Positions 16,150 through 24,072 of a stretch of DNA of 32,472 nucleotides are shown here, piece by piece. Source of the DNA: Gemmatimonas sp. (GTDB lineage: Bacteria > Gemmatimonadota > Gemmatimonadetes > Gemmatimonadales > Gemmatimonadaceae). Position 1 is the first letter of the stretch. The number at the start of each line of letters is the position of its first letter. A model generated the notes under the pieces. The model was not told the origin of the DNA and did no database searches. It saw only the letters and a list, made by a program, of their open reading frames with translations. The stretch is from NCBI GenBank assembly GCA_013822425.1, contig PNKL01000027.1:1-32472 (forward strand), given 5' to 3'. The translations under genes were made by a program, and so were the position numbers.

Positions 16150-16455
16150 TCAGGATTGTTTTATCACCGAGATACAGAGGAGCCCCTTTGTGTCTCGGTG
16201 ATGCAGATGCCCCGTCCCCCTTCGCCCCTCCTGCGGCGGCAAGAAAGGCCCTCCGAGATCGAAGTGCCACGCGTCGCGTCGAATGCCGGTCCGGGGGTCC
16301 TTGAGCGGCTTGAACTGAAGGCGTTCGACGGGAAAGCGAATGTCTGCGGCGACCGCCAGGAGCCATTCGCGGTCGGTTGACACGAGATGCGCCATGGCGC
16401 GTCCCCTCCACATGTGGCGATGCAGCCACAGACCGCCGGCCATGGCGTGCATCAT
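16150..16455 (-). CDS. Hypothetical protein with repeat-encoded C-terminus
   Basis: An open frame on the minus strand gives a protein-like sequence: LWLHRHMWRGRAMAHLVSTD, then REWLLAVAADIRFPVERLQF and RRDAWHFDLGGPFLPP. The pattern is faintly like DUF4031 (WRGR...HLV..D.E...A......H.D.), but I would not assign it. The last 17 residues (HHRDTKGLLCISVIKQS) are encoded by repeat R8, so the original stop may be lost. The ATG at 16455 is the first reasonable start; the frame is open further, into the pilin gene, and conserved-looking residues (PRWPDVAPWREFERRREG) precede it, so the true start may be non-standard or lost. It may be decaying. Confidence 0.4.
   Translation of the reverse strand: MMHAMAGGLWLHRHMWRGRAMAHLVSTDREWLLAVAADIRFPVERLQFKPLKDPRTGIRRDAWHFDLGGPFLPPQEGRRGTGHLHHRDTKGLLCISVIKQS
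16163..16202. terminator. Short repeat-family hairpin R8 (terminator-like)
   Basis: ATCACCGAGA (16163-16172) and TCTCGGTGAT (16193-16202) form a perfect 10-bp stem, with TACA/TGTG able to extend it. This is a miniature version of the dispersed repeat, with the core deleted, followed on the right by the family terminus GATGCCCCGTCCCCC. It lies just after the kinase stop and inside the 3' end of the facing hypothetical gene. Confidence 0.75.
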
Positions 16456-16520
16456 GCCCTCGCGGCGGCGTTCAAACTCACGCCACGGGGCAACATCCGG
16501 CCAGCGCGGCTCCGGGATTC

Positions 16521-16904
16521 CTACTGACAGCCGATGAGCCCTTCGACTGTTGCCGGCGTCTGCGCCGCCACGTTCCCTTGATACAGCGCGCACGTCAGCG
16601 GATACGAGGCCGGGTGCGTCGCGACGGCCGACCATCCAGAGCTCGTCGCCGCGGTGATCGTGAGGACGACACCCGGAGACTTGCTGTAGGCAAGAAGAGC
16701 ATCGTTCGCGGCATAAACCGAATAGTCGTAGAAATACGCTTCCTGCGCCGTTGCGAGGTTGCGCAGGTCTGACTTCAGCGACGCGGCGTTGGCCTTGCCT
16801 TTCGTGTTCTGGAACTTCGGGATCGCGATTGCCGCGAGAATTCCGATGATCACAACCACGATGAGCAGTTCAATCAGGGTGAATCCGCGGCGATAGGCTG
16901 TCAT
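16521..16904 (-). CDS. Type IV pilin / pseudopilin
   Basis: The 127-residue prepilin has a short basic leader MTAYRRG, the peptidase site G7|F8, Glu at mature position 5 (E12), and the hydrophobic N-helix FTLIELLIVVVIIGILAAIA. A globular C-terminal part follows with two Cys (in LTCALYQ and LIGCQ) that could form a disulfide loop. It is a major or minor type IV pilin, or a secretion pseudopilin; the single gene does not decide which. The frame is open further upstream, but ATG 16904 is the one placing the leader correctly. No assembly genes are nearby. Confidence 0.88.
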   Translation of the reverse strand: MTAYRRGFTLIELLIVVVIIGILAAIAIPKFQNTKGKANAASLKSDLRNLATAQEAYFYDYSVYAANDALLAYSKSPGVVLTITAATSSGWSAVATHPASYPLTCALYQGNVAAQTPATVEGLIGCQ

Positions 16905-16956
16905 GCTCGATAGGTTCGAAGGCGGGACGCTGGGTGTGTCGTGCATCACAGGAAAC

Positions 16957-16988
16957 GAAGGATATGTCCTTCCTGCCAAGGCTTGGCA
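16957..16988 (-). promoter_or_regulatory. Two palindromes in the pilin leader
   Basis: GAAGGATATGTCCTTC (16957-16972) and TGCCAAGGCTTGGCA (16974-16988) are adjacent inverted repeats in the untranslated leader, about 50-85 bp before the pilin start. They could form hairpins in the mRNA or bind a dimeric regulator. I see no c-di-GMP riboswitch (GEMM) consensus. Confidence 0.45.
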
Positions 16989-17037
16989 TCCCCACGGACA
17001 CGCAACGCCGGGGCCACGAGGCACCCCAATCCCCAAA

Positions 17038-17066
17038 CGTATAAGTCACAACACGTTGCCCTGCAA
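17038..17066 (-). promoter_or_regulatory. Candidate pilin promoter
   Basis: On the minus strand TTGCAG (17061-17066) and TATACG (17038-17043) are spaced by 17 bp. This would give a leader of about 125 nt holding the two palindromes. Confidence 0.4.
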
Positions 17067-17138
17067 GGGACGGCGGAGTCCTGTCCCGTCGTGTCACTCG
17101 TTTCGCCTAGACCCTCGCAAGCTGCGACAATTTGTCCG

Positions 17139-20072
17139 TCACGCCTTGCAGTCCAACCAGTTGTCACCAATTCCGACATCTACCACCAGCGGTACGTCGA
17201 GCACCACCGCCGTCGTCATCTCCCGTTTCACCAACACACGCAACGCGTCAATTTCTCCGGGCGGCGTCTCGAAGACCAGTTCGTCGTGCACTTGCAGCAA
17301 CATCGCCGCCGCAAGCCCTGATGCCGCGAGGGCGTCGTGCACGTGGATCATCGCCACCTTGATGAGGTCGGCCGCCGATCCCTGGATGGGAGAGTTCTGC
17401 GCGGTTCGCTCGCCGAACGCGCGGATGTTGAAGTTGCGATCCTGCAATTCCGGGATGTAGCGCCGGCGACGGAAGATGGTCTCCACGTAGCCTCGCTGCT
17501 TCGCCTGCGCCACCGTGCTGTCGAGAAAGGCGCGCACCCCGGCGAAGCGTTCGAAGTACGTATCAATGAACGCCCTCGCCTCGGCGTGCTCGATCTTGAG
17601 TTGCCGCGACAGCGAGTGCGCGCCCTGTCCGTAGATGGTGGCGAAGTTGATCGTCTTGGCGCGCGCACGCATCTCCGCCGTCACCGCGGACAGCGGCACC
17701 CCGAAGATGACCGAGGCCGTCTGGCGATGGATATCCCCCCCCGCCTTGAACGCAGTTACGAAGGCCGGGTCGTGCGAGAGATGCGCGAGAAGCCGCAGTT
17801 CGATCTGGGAATAGTCGGCGGCGAGCAGCTTCCATCCGGCGCGCGGCACGAATCCACGACGAATGGCCCGGCCAAGCTCCCGCCTGATGGGGATGTTCTG
17901 GAGGTTCGGGTCCGAAGACGAGAGTCGTCCCGTGCTCGCCACCGTCTGATTGAACGACGTGTGCAGGCGCCCGGTTTTGGGATTCACGAGCGCCGGAAGT
18001 GTGTCCAGGTAGGTGTTCTCGAGCTTGCTCAACTCGCGATACTCCATGAGCAGCGAGGGCAGGGTATGCCCTTCGTCGGCCAGTTCCTGGAGCACCGAAG
18101 CGTCGGTGGATGGCCCGGTGGCGGTCTTCTTCTTCACCGGCAGGCCGAGTTTTCCGAAGAGGATTTCGCGCAGCCTCGGGTTGGAGTTGATGTTGAACTC
18201 CTCTCCCGCCGCCTCATAGATCTGCTGCTCCACCGCGCTGCGTTCGCGCGCAAAGCGTTCCTTGAGCGACGCAAACCAGCGGAGGTCGATGGTGATGCCC
18301 GTCCATTCCATGTCGGCGAGGACGGTAACCAGAGGAAGCTCCACCTCCGCCAGCAGCGCGGTGAGCGCATGCTCCTCAAGGCGTGGCGTGAACACGGCAC
18401 GCAACTGCAGGGCCACATCACTGTCGGCGCACGAGTAGTCGCGCGCCGCGTCGACGGGGACTTCATCGAACGGCATGGCGTTCTTTCCCTTGCCGCAGAT
18501 CTCGTCGTATCCGGTCATGGACCGGCCAAGAAACTCCAGCGCGAGCGCGTCAATGGCGTGCGACCGTCGTCCCGGGTCGTGGACATAGCTCGCCAGCATC
18601 GAGTCGAAATCGAGGCCGCGCAGCGTCACGCCGGCACGCCGCAACACAAGCAGGTCGTACTTGGCGTTGTGTGCCGTCTTCTTCACCGCCGGGTCTTCCA
18701 GCATGGCGCGCAGGGGTGCAACGTCCTCGCTGAGCAGCGGCGGGAAATTGCGAATCCCAGCGGCAACGGGCGCCGGGGCCGCATCCTCCAAGTCGAGGGC
18801 GCCCTGGCTGGCACGCGTGCCGCGGTGCGCGAACGGGAGGTAATACGCCTCGCCAGGCGCCACGGCGATGGAGATGGAGACCAGATTCGCACGATGCGGC
18901 GTGACCACCGGCGGCGCCCCCACGTCGAGCACCGTTTCCGTGTCGACGGCGATGCTCCCCACCTCGCGGCACCGCGCCACGAGCTGCCGGAGTGCGGGGA
19001 CGGAGTCTACGGTGACGTAGCGCCCCTCGGGCAACCGAACCGCGGCGTGCGCTGCGAGGGGAGCCGTCGCGTCCTCGCCGGATTCCACGCCGCCGCTGGC
19101 GCCGAAACCGGCAGGGGCTGTCGTGTCGGAGCCCGCACGCGACACCGGCGGCACGCTCCCGGCTGCTGCCGCCTGCGCTCCTGCCTTGCGGGCTGCCGTG
19201 GTGAACTCAAGCCGCACGAAGAGGTCGCGCAGCCGCGTCCAGTCAGGCGTGTCGAGCATTAGCGCGTCGAGGTCCAGCGTAAGGGGTAAATCGTCTCGAA
19301 TTGTCACTAATTCTTTGGAGAGCACCCCGTTCGCGCCGTACTCCCGCAGGGCGTTGCGCGACCGGGTGGGTTCCACGTCGTCCACGTGGGCCAGCATGTT
19401 CTCGAGGGGCCCCCACTTGGCGATGAGTTCGGTGGCGCCCTTGTCGCCGATCCCCTTGACCCCGGGCACGTTGTCCGAGGAGTCCCCCTTGAGCGCCAGG
19501 AAGTCGATCACCCGCTCGGCAGGGACTCCGAGGCGTTCCGAGATGTTCGCCGTGTCATACCACTTCTCGGTCGTCTGGCCCGGCCGGCCATGCCAGGGGT
19601 TGAGAATCCAGACGCCGGGACGAACGAGCTGCGCGAAATCCTTGTCGCCTGAGACGATCACGACATTCACTCCGGCGTCGACTGCCTGGCGCGCCAGCGT
19701 TCCGATAACGTCGTCGGCCTCGTATCCCTCGAGCGACAGCACGGGGATGTGGTAGCCCTCCAGCAGTTGCTCCACGCGGGCGACGCCCTCGTCGAAGTCC
19801 ACCTGCTGCTCCGGTTCGAGCCGTTCGCGCGTCGCCTTGTACGCCGGATACAGCTCGTGGCGGAACGACAGTCCCTTGTCGTGGACCCAGCCGAGATACT
19901 CCGGCTTGTGCTTTTCGACGAGACGCGCGATGAAATCGTTGGTGCCGCGGGCGATCGAGGTATTCTCGCCCCGGCTACTGCGCAGGGGCTGCTGGCCGAG
20001 GGCGAAGAACGCGCGGTAGATCAGCGCATAGCCGTCGACGAGGAAGAGACGGGGCGTCTGCGGTAGCGACAT
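17139..20072 (-). CDS. polA: DNA polymerase I
   Basis: Pol I fills gaps and removes RNA primers during replication and repair. The 977-residue protein has all three domains. The 5' nuclease opens LFLVDGYALIYRAFFAL, with EGYEADDVIG (115-124) and SGDKDFAQLV. The 3'-5' exonuclease appears active, with VDTET (376-380), HNAKYDLL (468-475) and YSCADSD (546-552). The polymerase has motif A DYSQIELR (753-760), motif B RAKTINFATIYGQG (804-817) and motif C QVHDEL (927-932). A Gly/Ala/Ser-rich linker at about 297-345 separates nuclease and exonuclease. A long open frame on the opposite strand (17337-19262) is a shadow of its codon usage. Confidence 0.97.
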   Translation of the reverse strand: MSLPQTPRLFLVDGYALIYRAFFALGQQPLRSSRGENTSIARGTNDFIARLVEKHKPEYLGWVHDKGLSFRHELYPAYKATRERLEPEQQVDFDEGVARVEQLLEGYHIPVLSLEGYEADDVIGTLARQAVDAGVNVVIVSGDKDFAQLVRPGVWILNPWHGRPGQTTEKWYDTANISERLGVPAERVIDFLALKGDSSDNVPGVKGIGDKGATELIAKWGPLENMLAHVDDVEPTRSRNALREYGANGVLSKELVTIRDDLPLTLDLDALMLDTPDWTRLRDLFVRLEFTTAARKAGAQAAAAGSVPPVSRAGSDTTAPAGFGASGGVESGEDATAPLAAHAAVRLPEGRYVTVDSVPALRQLVARCREVGSIAVDTETVLDVGAPPVVTPHRANLVSISIAVAPGEAYYLPFAHRGTRASQGALDLEDAAPAPVAAGIRNFPPLLSEDVAPLRAMLEDPAVKKTAHNAKYDLLVLRRAGVTLRGLDFDSMLASYVHDPGRRSHAIDALALEFLGRSMTGYDEICGKGKNAMPFDEVPVDAARDYSCADSDVALQLRAVFTPRLEEHALTALLAEVELPLVTVLADMEWTGITIDLRWFASLKERFARERSAVEQQIYEAAGEEFNINSNPRLREILFGKLGLPVKKKTATGPSTDASVLQELADEGHTLPSLLMEYRELSKLENTYLDTLPALVNPKTGRLHTSFNQTVASTGRLSSSDPNLQNIPIRRELGRAIRRGFVPRAGWKLLAADYSQIELRLLAHLSHDPAFVTAFKAGGDIHRQTASVIFGVPLSAVTAEMRARAKTINFATIYGQGAHSLSRQLKIEHAEARAFIDTYFERFAGVRAFLDSTVAQAKQRGYVETIFRRRRYIPELQDRNFNIRAFGERTAQNSPIQGSAADLIKVAMIHVHDALAASGLAAAMLLQVHDELVFETPPGEIDALRVLVKREMTTAVVLDVPLVVDVGIGDNWLDCKA

Positions 20073-20104
20073 GCGTCAAAGTTGGACGGGGGGTCGGGGG
20101 AATA

Positions 20105-20179
20105 CCAGCCGAAACGATCGCGGCCGCCTGTCCCGAAGGGCAAGGCGGCCGTGGCGCAGTGCGCGGTTCCTTCGGCTGG
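20105..20179. terminator. Nested inverted repeats between cspA and polA
   Basis: An inner 9-bp stem CGGCCGCCT (20121-20129) / AGGCGGCCG (20143-20151) lies within an outer 9-bp pair CCAGCCGAA (20105-20113) / TTCGGCTGG (20171-20179). The position right after the cspA stop suggests a terminator or attenuator ahead of polA; on that strand the inner stem is followed within a few bases by GTTT rather than a long U run. Confidence 0.55.
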
Positions 20180-20185
20180 TCGCCG

Positions 20186-20386
20186 TCAGACTCGCATGAC
20201 GCTCGAGGCGGCGAGACCCTTGTTCCCGGTCTTCACCTCGAACTCGACGGTCTGGCCCTCGGCGAGGGTCTTGAATCCGTCCATCTGAATGGCCGAGAAA
20301 TGCACGAAGACATCCTCCCCGCCATCCTGCTCAATGAACCCGTAGCCCTTCGCATCGTTGAACCACTTCACCTTCCCCTTCAGCAT
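20186..20386 (-). CDS. Cold-shock domain protein
   Basis: This is a 66-residue single cold-shock domain that binds single-stranded nucleic acid, usually acting as an RNA chaperone. RNP1 is KGYGFI (13-18) and RNP2 is VFVHF (26-30); the start [17 protein letters not shown] is canonical. A perfect AGGAGG lies 6 bp before the ATG. It has its own promoter and a leader of about 60 nt with a GCCGGC-AGGGCA-GCCGGC hairpin. polA follows on the same strand after a structured 113-bp gap. Confidence 0.96.
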   Translation of the reverse strand: MLKGKVKWFNDAKGYGFIEQDGGEDVFVHFSAIQMDGFKTLAEGQTVEFEVKTGNKGLAASSVMRV

Positions 20387-20452
20387 TGCCGCCTCCTGCG
20401 CCCCCGTGAACCGTGCGCGTCTCAGCCGGCAGGGCAGCCGGCCCGCGCAATT

Positions 20453-20481
20453 GTCTTACGGCGGCTGGGATTGGGTGTCAA
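20453..20481 (-). promoter_or_regulatory. Candidate cspA promoter
   Basis: On the minus strand a perfect TTGACA (20476-20481) is 17 bp from TAAGAC (20453-20458), about 60 nt before the cold-shock gene. Repeat R9 begins immediately upstream. Confidence 0.5.
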
Positions 20482-20486
20482 GGCAA

Positions 20487-20675
20487 GGGGACGGGGGACG
20501 GGTTCTTCATCACAGAGACACGGAGGAGCACAAAGGGCCACAGAGGAGGTACAACTACAACTTCTTGGAGGAACAACGCGTGCCACGCACTCTTCTGCGA
20601 GACGCGATGTCTTTCACCAGAGGTTTGGCCGTCCTTTGTGGCCCTCCGTGCTCCTCTGTGTCTCTGTGATGAAAT
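20487..20675. repeat. Dispersed palindromic repeat, copy R9 (full)
   Basis: The left end GGGGACGGGGGACGGGTTCTTC leads to TCATCACAGAGACACGGAGG; the right arm mirrors it (CTCCTCTGTGTCTCTGTGATGA). Core order is as in R7: CTACAACTTCTTGGAGGAAC, then GCGTGCCACGC. It lies 6 bp after the GWxTD gene's stop and directly before the cspA promoter. Confidence 0.92.
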
Positions 20676-20681
20676 TCTCAA

Positions 20682-22091
20682 TCACCGATTCACACGACGC
20701 TGCCACTGGGCCTGGAACTCCATCTCGCCGGAACTCGTGAGTCTCCAGCGATCAAAACCGGTCTGATCGTAGAAGACGAACTGGGCATTCAATCGCCGAT
20801 ATTCCCACACCTGGGATCGGCCGCGATTGCCGACACCTGCGAGGCCCTGATCGTAGATCTGATCCGGCTCGCCCAGTCCAAGCAGCACCTTGCCGCGATC
20901 GGTTAGCCAGCCGGGGGTTCCTTCTTCCCTGAAGCGCGTGGTCACCACCAACAGGCGCGAGAAGTAATCGATGAGGTCTTCGTTGATGGGCGTCAGCGGA
21001 TCGGAATCGGTGGCTTTTACGAACGCCGTCCACGCCGCGGGGCGGGCTTCCGGTTCCGTGTCGCGCAACTGCTTGATCCGGTACGGCGACGCGAACCAGC
21101 GAAGATAGGTCAGCATGTCCTCGAACTTCGCGACCGGAAGCCCTTCGCCGAACGTGATGAAGACGGGCGCTCGCACGGTGTCGGCCATTCCCGTCGGCCA
21201 GATGGCAATCACGGAGACCCCGATGCCTATCCGGGCAACCGGCACGGACGCGGCACCGCTGAACAGATCGCCGCGGCGCGGCAACGACAGGGTGTCACTC
21301 CATAGCACGCGCCCGGCATCGTTACGCGCCTCGATCGAGAGCGGCAGTCGACTCCCCTCGCCGTAGCCTTCCACATAGAGCACGATGGTCGTGTCGCGAC
21401 CAAAGACGGCCGTGGCTCGCGGATTGCTCACCAGATTCGCAACCGCCGACCGTGAGCGCCGCGGAACGACCTGCAGATACGGAACGGGTGTCGACAGTGT
21501 CCCGGGAGCCCCGAGGCGCGGCACGGCGAAAAGCATCTCCTCTGAGCTCGTTCGGCCGTTTCCGTCATCGCGCACCGACACCGCCAGCGCGTACTGGCCC
21601 GGGGCGAGGATGAAGCCCTGCTGGAAGACGACGCTCTCGTCGATGCGGCTGGTTTCCTTGTACGAGGCGACACGCACCACTTCATGCGCGCTGACCTGGC
21701 GCACGACGGTACCGGCCTGCCGCAGCGTGATGCTGACGGAGTAGCCCGCGACGAAGCGGTCGTTGTCGCGCACGAACGAGAGGAACGCATTGGCCAGCGA
21801 CAACCCAAGCGTGACGTCGGTGGAGTCCTGCGTCGCGGTAGCCAGGTACGACACCGCTCCGACAAAGGGCAACGGGGCGCCGGCAGACAAGTACCCCATC
21901 TGCGTGTACAGGCGCGCCGCATCAAACTCAGGCCCGGCGCTGACGGTGCGCGGCGAGGGTGTTCCCTGTGCGCGCGGCGTCGCTCCTCCTTCCGGCGGCC
22001 TCGACCGCCCTCCACATGCCGCGACAGCAGCGAGCCCAAGGGCGCACGCCGCGTGAACCATCGTCTTCAGCGATCGAGAAAGGATCGGCAT
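20682..22091 (-). CDS. GWxTD domain-containing lipoprotein
   Basis: The 469-residue protein has a signal peptide with a lipobox (GLAAVAACGG, Cys26), so it is probably membrane-anchored outside the cytoplasm. The middle is beta-rich (SVSITLRQAG, LPLSIEARNDAGRVLW). The C-terminal GWxTD domain shows RFREEGTPGWLTDRGKVLL, then GLGEPDQIYD, QVWEYRRLNAQFVFYDQTG and FDRW. The family is found in Acidobacteria, Gemmatimonadota and relatives; its function is unknown. It appears to be transcribed alone, divergent from the kinase gene. Confidence 0.9.
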   Translation of the reverse strand: MPILSRSLKTMVHAACALGLAAVAACGGRSRPPEGGATPRAQGTPSPRTVSAGPEFDAARLYTQMGYLSAGAPLPFVGAVSYLATATQDSTDVTLGLSLANAFLSFVRDNDRFVAGYSVSITLRQAGTVVRQVSAHEVVRVASYKETSRIDESVVFQQGFILAPGQYALAVSVRDDGNGRTSSEEMLFAVPRLGAPGTLSTPVPYLQVVPRRSRSAVANLVSNPRATAVFGRDTTIVLYVEGYGEGSRLPLSIEARNDAGRVLWSDTLSLPRRGDLFSGAASVPVARIGIGVSVIAIWPTGMADTVRAPVFITFGEGLPVAKFEDMLTYLRWFASPYRIKQLRDTEPEARPAAWTAFVKATDSDPLTPINEDLIDYFSRLLVVTTRFREEGTPGWLTDRGKVLLGLGEPDQIYDQGLAGVGNRGRSQVWEYRRLNAQFVFYDQTGFDRWRLTSSGEMEFQAQWQRRVNR

Positions 22092-22172
22092 GGTGTGTTC
22101 ATTACCCCGAGAGTGGGACGAGTATCACACGTTTTCCTTGCCAGCACCGTTCCGCACCGTTAGGTTCGCCGC

Positions 22173-23090
22173 GTGGCTCGCGACCCCCTCGTCGGCACGA
22201 CTATTGCCGGTTACCTCTTGCTTGACCGTGTTGGAGAAGGTGGCACCGCCACCGTCTACAAGGCCGAGCACCCAGAGCACGGGTCCGTTGCCGTAAAGGT
22301 ACTGCGTGAACGCCTGCGCCAGGACCGGACCGCGGTTGCCCGTTTCATCCGCGAAGCCACGTTTGGTACGCGGGTGATCCACCCGAAGGTGGTACGGACC
22401 ATCGAAACCGGCCAGTCTCCCGAGGGGCTGCACTTCCTGGCCATCGAATGGGCACCCGGCGAGATCCTCGAGGGATACGCCAAGAACAACGCCCCGCTTG
22501 CGCCCGACGAAGTAGCAACGATCATCCAGCAGATTGCCGAGGCCGTGAATGCCGCCCATGAGGCGGGCATTGTGCACCGCGACCTGAAGCCCGAGAACCT
22601 GATGTACGACCCGGCAACGCGCAGCGTGAAGCTGCTCGACTTCGGCATCGCGACGACCACGGATGTCTCGGCTGACGAACGGCTTACGCGCGCCGGGTTC
22701 TTCGTGGGAACGCTGATGTACGTGGCGCCAGAGGCCTTGTCGGGCGAGATCGTGACCCCAGCCGCCGACCAGTACAGCTTGGCGACCATCGCTTATCTGC
22801 TGCTGACGGGGACCCTCCCGTACACCGCACGCACCCCGCGCGAGATGTTCACGCAACTGCTGTCGCAACCGCCCCTCGCGCTCAACAAGGCGAAGCCGGG
22901 ATTGATGTACTCAGCGGCTGTTGAACACGTCGTGATGAAGGGGCTCGAGCGTCCTCCGCAGGCGCGCTACGCCGACGCGATGTCCTTCTCGCGCGCCCTG
23001 CACGAAGTGTTGCTTTCACCCGACGCACTTGGCGGACCGGAAAGCGGCGGGTTCCTCGGCAAGATGAAAGGGCTGTTCCGCCGAGAATGA
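22173..23090 (+). CDS. Serine/threonine protein kinase
   Basis: The 305-residue kinase is essentially one Hanks-type domain: Gly loop VGEGGTATVY (20-29), catalytic Lys42 (AVKVL), HRDLKPEN (135-142), DFG at 156-158 and APE at 185-187, all intact, so it should be active. There is no transmembrane segment or sensor domain; the C-terminal 30 residues (GGPESGGFLGKMKGLFRRE) are a basic tail that may touch the membrane. The start is GTG at 22173 with only a weak purine stretch upstream. It diverges from the GWxTD gene by about 80 bp and converges on the permease operon. Confidence 0.93.
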   Translation: MARDPLVGTTIAGYLLLDRVGEGGTATVYKAEHPEHGSVAVKVLRERLRQDRTAVARFIREATFGTRVIHPKVVRTIETGQSPEGLHFLAIEWAPGEILEGYAKNNAPLAPDEVATIIQQIAEAVNAAHEAGIVHRDLKPENLMYDPATRSVKLLDFGIATTTDVSADERLTRAGFFVGTLMYVAPEALSGEIVTPAADQYSLATIAYLLLTGTLPYTARTPREMFTQLLSQPPLALNKAKPGLMYSAAVEHVVMKGLERPPQARYADAMSFSRALHEVLLSPDALGGPESGGFLGKMKGLFRRE

Positions 23091-23112
23091 GCGGGAGGCG
23101 TGAAAGGGCGCT

Positions 23113-23144
23113 CTTATCACACAGAGGATCACAGAGGATCACAC
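23113..23144. repeat. Possible remnant of the dispersed repeat, R10
   Basis: TTATCACACAGAGGATCACAG then AGGATCACA contains the family arm start and a 10-bp tandem unit (ACAGAGGATC twice). No core or right arm is present. It lies in the 58-bp gap between two convergent stop codons and could be a scrap of an arm. Confidence 0.45.
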
Positions 23145-23148
23145 CCTG

Positions 23149-24072
23149 TTATCGCGCATCCTCAGTCAGTGCCGTCCCGAGCGCTGCGGGTGCGGCAGCC
23201 CGACGCTGCGTGCCGGCCAGGACCAGCAGGGTGAGCACATAAGGCAGTGCCAGGAACAACTGATACGGCACGGGCCATCCCAGCGACTGGAAGACGTACT
23301 GCAGCTGGCTGGCCGCGCCAAACAGCAACGCGGCGCCGGCCACGCCAAGTGCGGACCAGCGGCCCAATACCACGATGGCAATGGCGATGAATCCGCGTCC
23401 TGCCGACATGCCCTCGGCGAACGTTCCCACCTGCGCCAACACCAGCACGCCACCTGCCAGGCCGCCCATCGCACCTCCGAACAGCAGCGCCCAGGCGCGC
23501 ACCCTCACCGGGGATATGCCGGCGGCAAACGCAGCCACGGGGCGTTCTCCGGTGGCACGCAGTGCCAGCCCGGCATGGGTGCGCGCCATCCACCAACCCA
23601 GTAGAGCTGCGACGACGTACAGCAGGTAGGTCATCATCGGCTGTTCGAACAGCGCCCGACCGATCAGGGGAAGGTGCGACAGCCCTGGCACCGCGGCCGG
23701 TGCAATCGTCGGCACGGAGAGCGCGGCGCCCTGTGCTCCATACAGCGCACGGTACAGCGTGCCCGTGAGTCCAAGGGCGAGCAATGTCACCGCCGTTCCC
23801 GCAATGACGGCATCGGCACGCAGCCACAGAACGACCAACGCCATCACCGCAGCCGCGGCGCATCCAGCCAGCGCGGCGGCGGCGAACCCAGCGCCCACCC
23901 CGCCAGCACCCGCGCCGACGAGCGCGCCGAACGCACCGGCGATCATCGCGCCTTCGAGGCCGAGATTGATGACGCCTGACCGCTCTGCCACGAGCTCCCC
24001 GTACGCAGCGAAGGCGAGTGGAGTCGCGGTGCGCACGGACGCTTGCAGGAACTCGCCGGCGTCGATGCTCAT
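23149..24072 (-). CDS. Nucleoside-type ABC transporter permease (second)
   Basis: The 307-residue integral membrane protein is of the BPD_transp_2 type used by BMP-family nucleoside importers. It opens SVRTATPLAFAAYGELVAER, then SGVINLGLEGAMIAGAF, a hallmark of this group, and has about eight to ten hydrophobic helices. ATGA overlap with the preceding permease gene indicates coupled translation. It is the last gene of the operon. Substrate is inferred from family context (purine nucleosides are common); it cannot be read from the sequence. Confidence 0.92.
   Translation of the reverse strand: MSIDAGEFLQASVRTATPLAFAAYGELVAERSGVINLGLEGAMIAGAFGALVGAGAGGVGAGFAAAALAGCAAAAVMALVVLWLRADAVIAGTAVTLLALGLTGTLYRALYGAQGAALSVPTIAPAAVPGLSHLPLIGRALFEQPMMTYLLYVVAALLGWWMARTHAGLALRATGERPVAAFAAGISPVRVRAWALLFGGAMGGLAGGVLVLAQVGTFAEGMSAGRGFIAIAIVVLGRWSALGVAGAALLFGAASQLQYVFQSLGWPVPYQLFLALPYVLTLLVLAGTQRRAAAPAALGTALTEDAR

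Noticed and set aside
16905-17036. Longer pilin start at 17036
   Set aside because: It would put about 50 residues before the prepilin cleavage site; a 7-residue leader from 16904 is normal.
17337-19262. 641-codon open frame on the plus strand opposite polA
   Set aside because: polA on the minus strand has every family motif; the antisense frame is Arg/His/Gln-rich with no domain and is expected from high-GC third positions.
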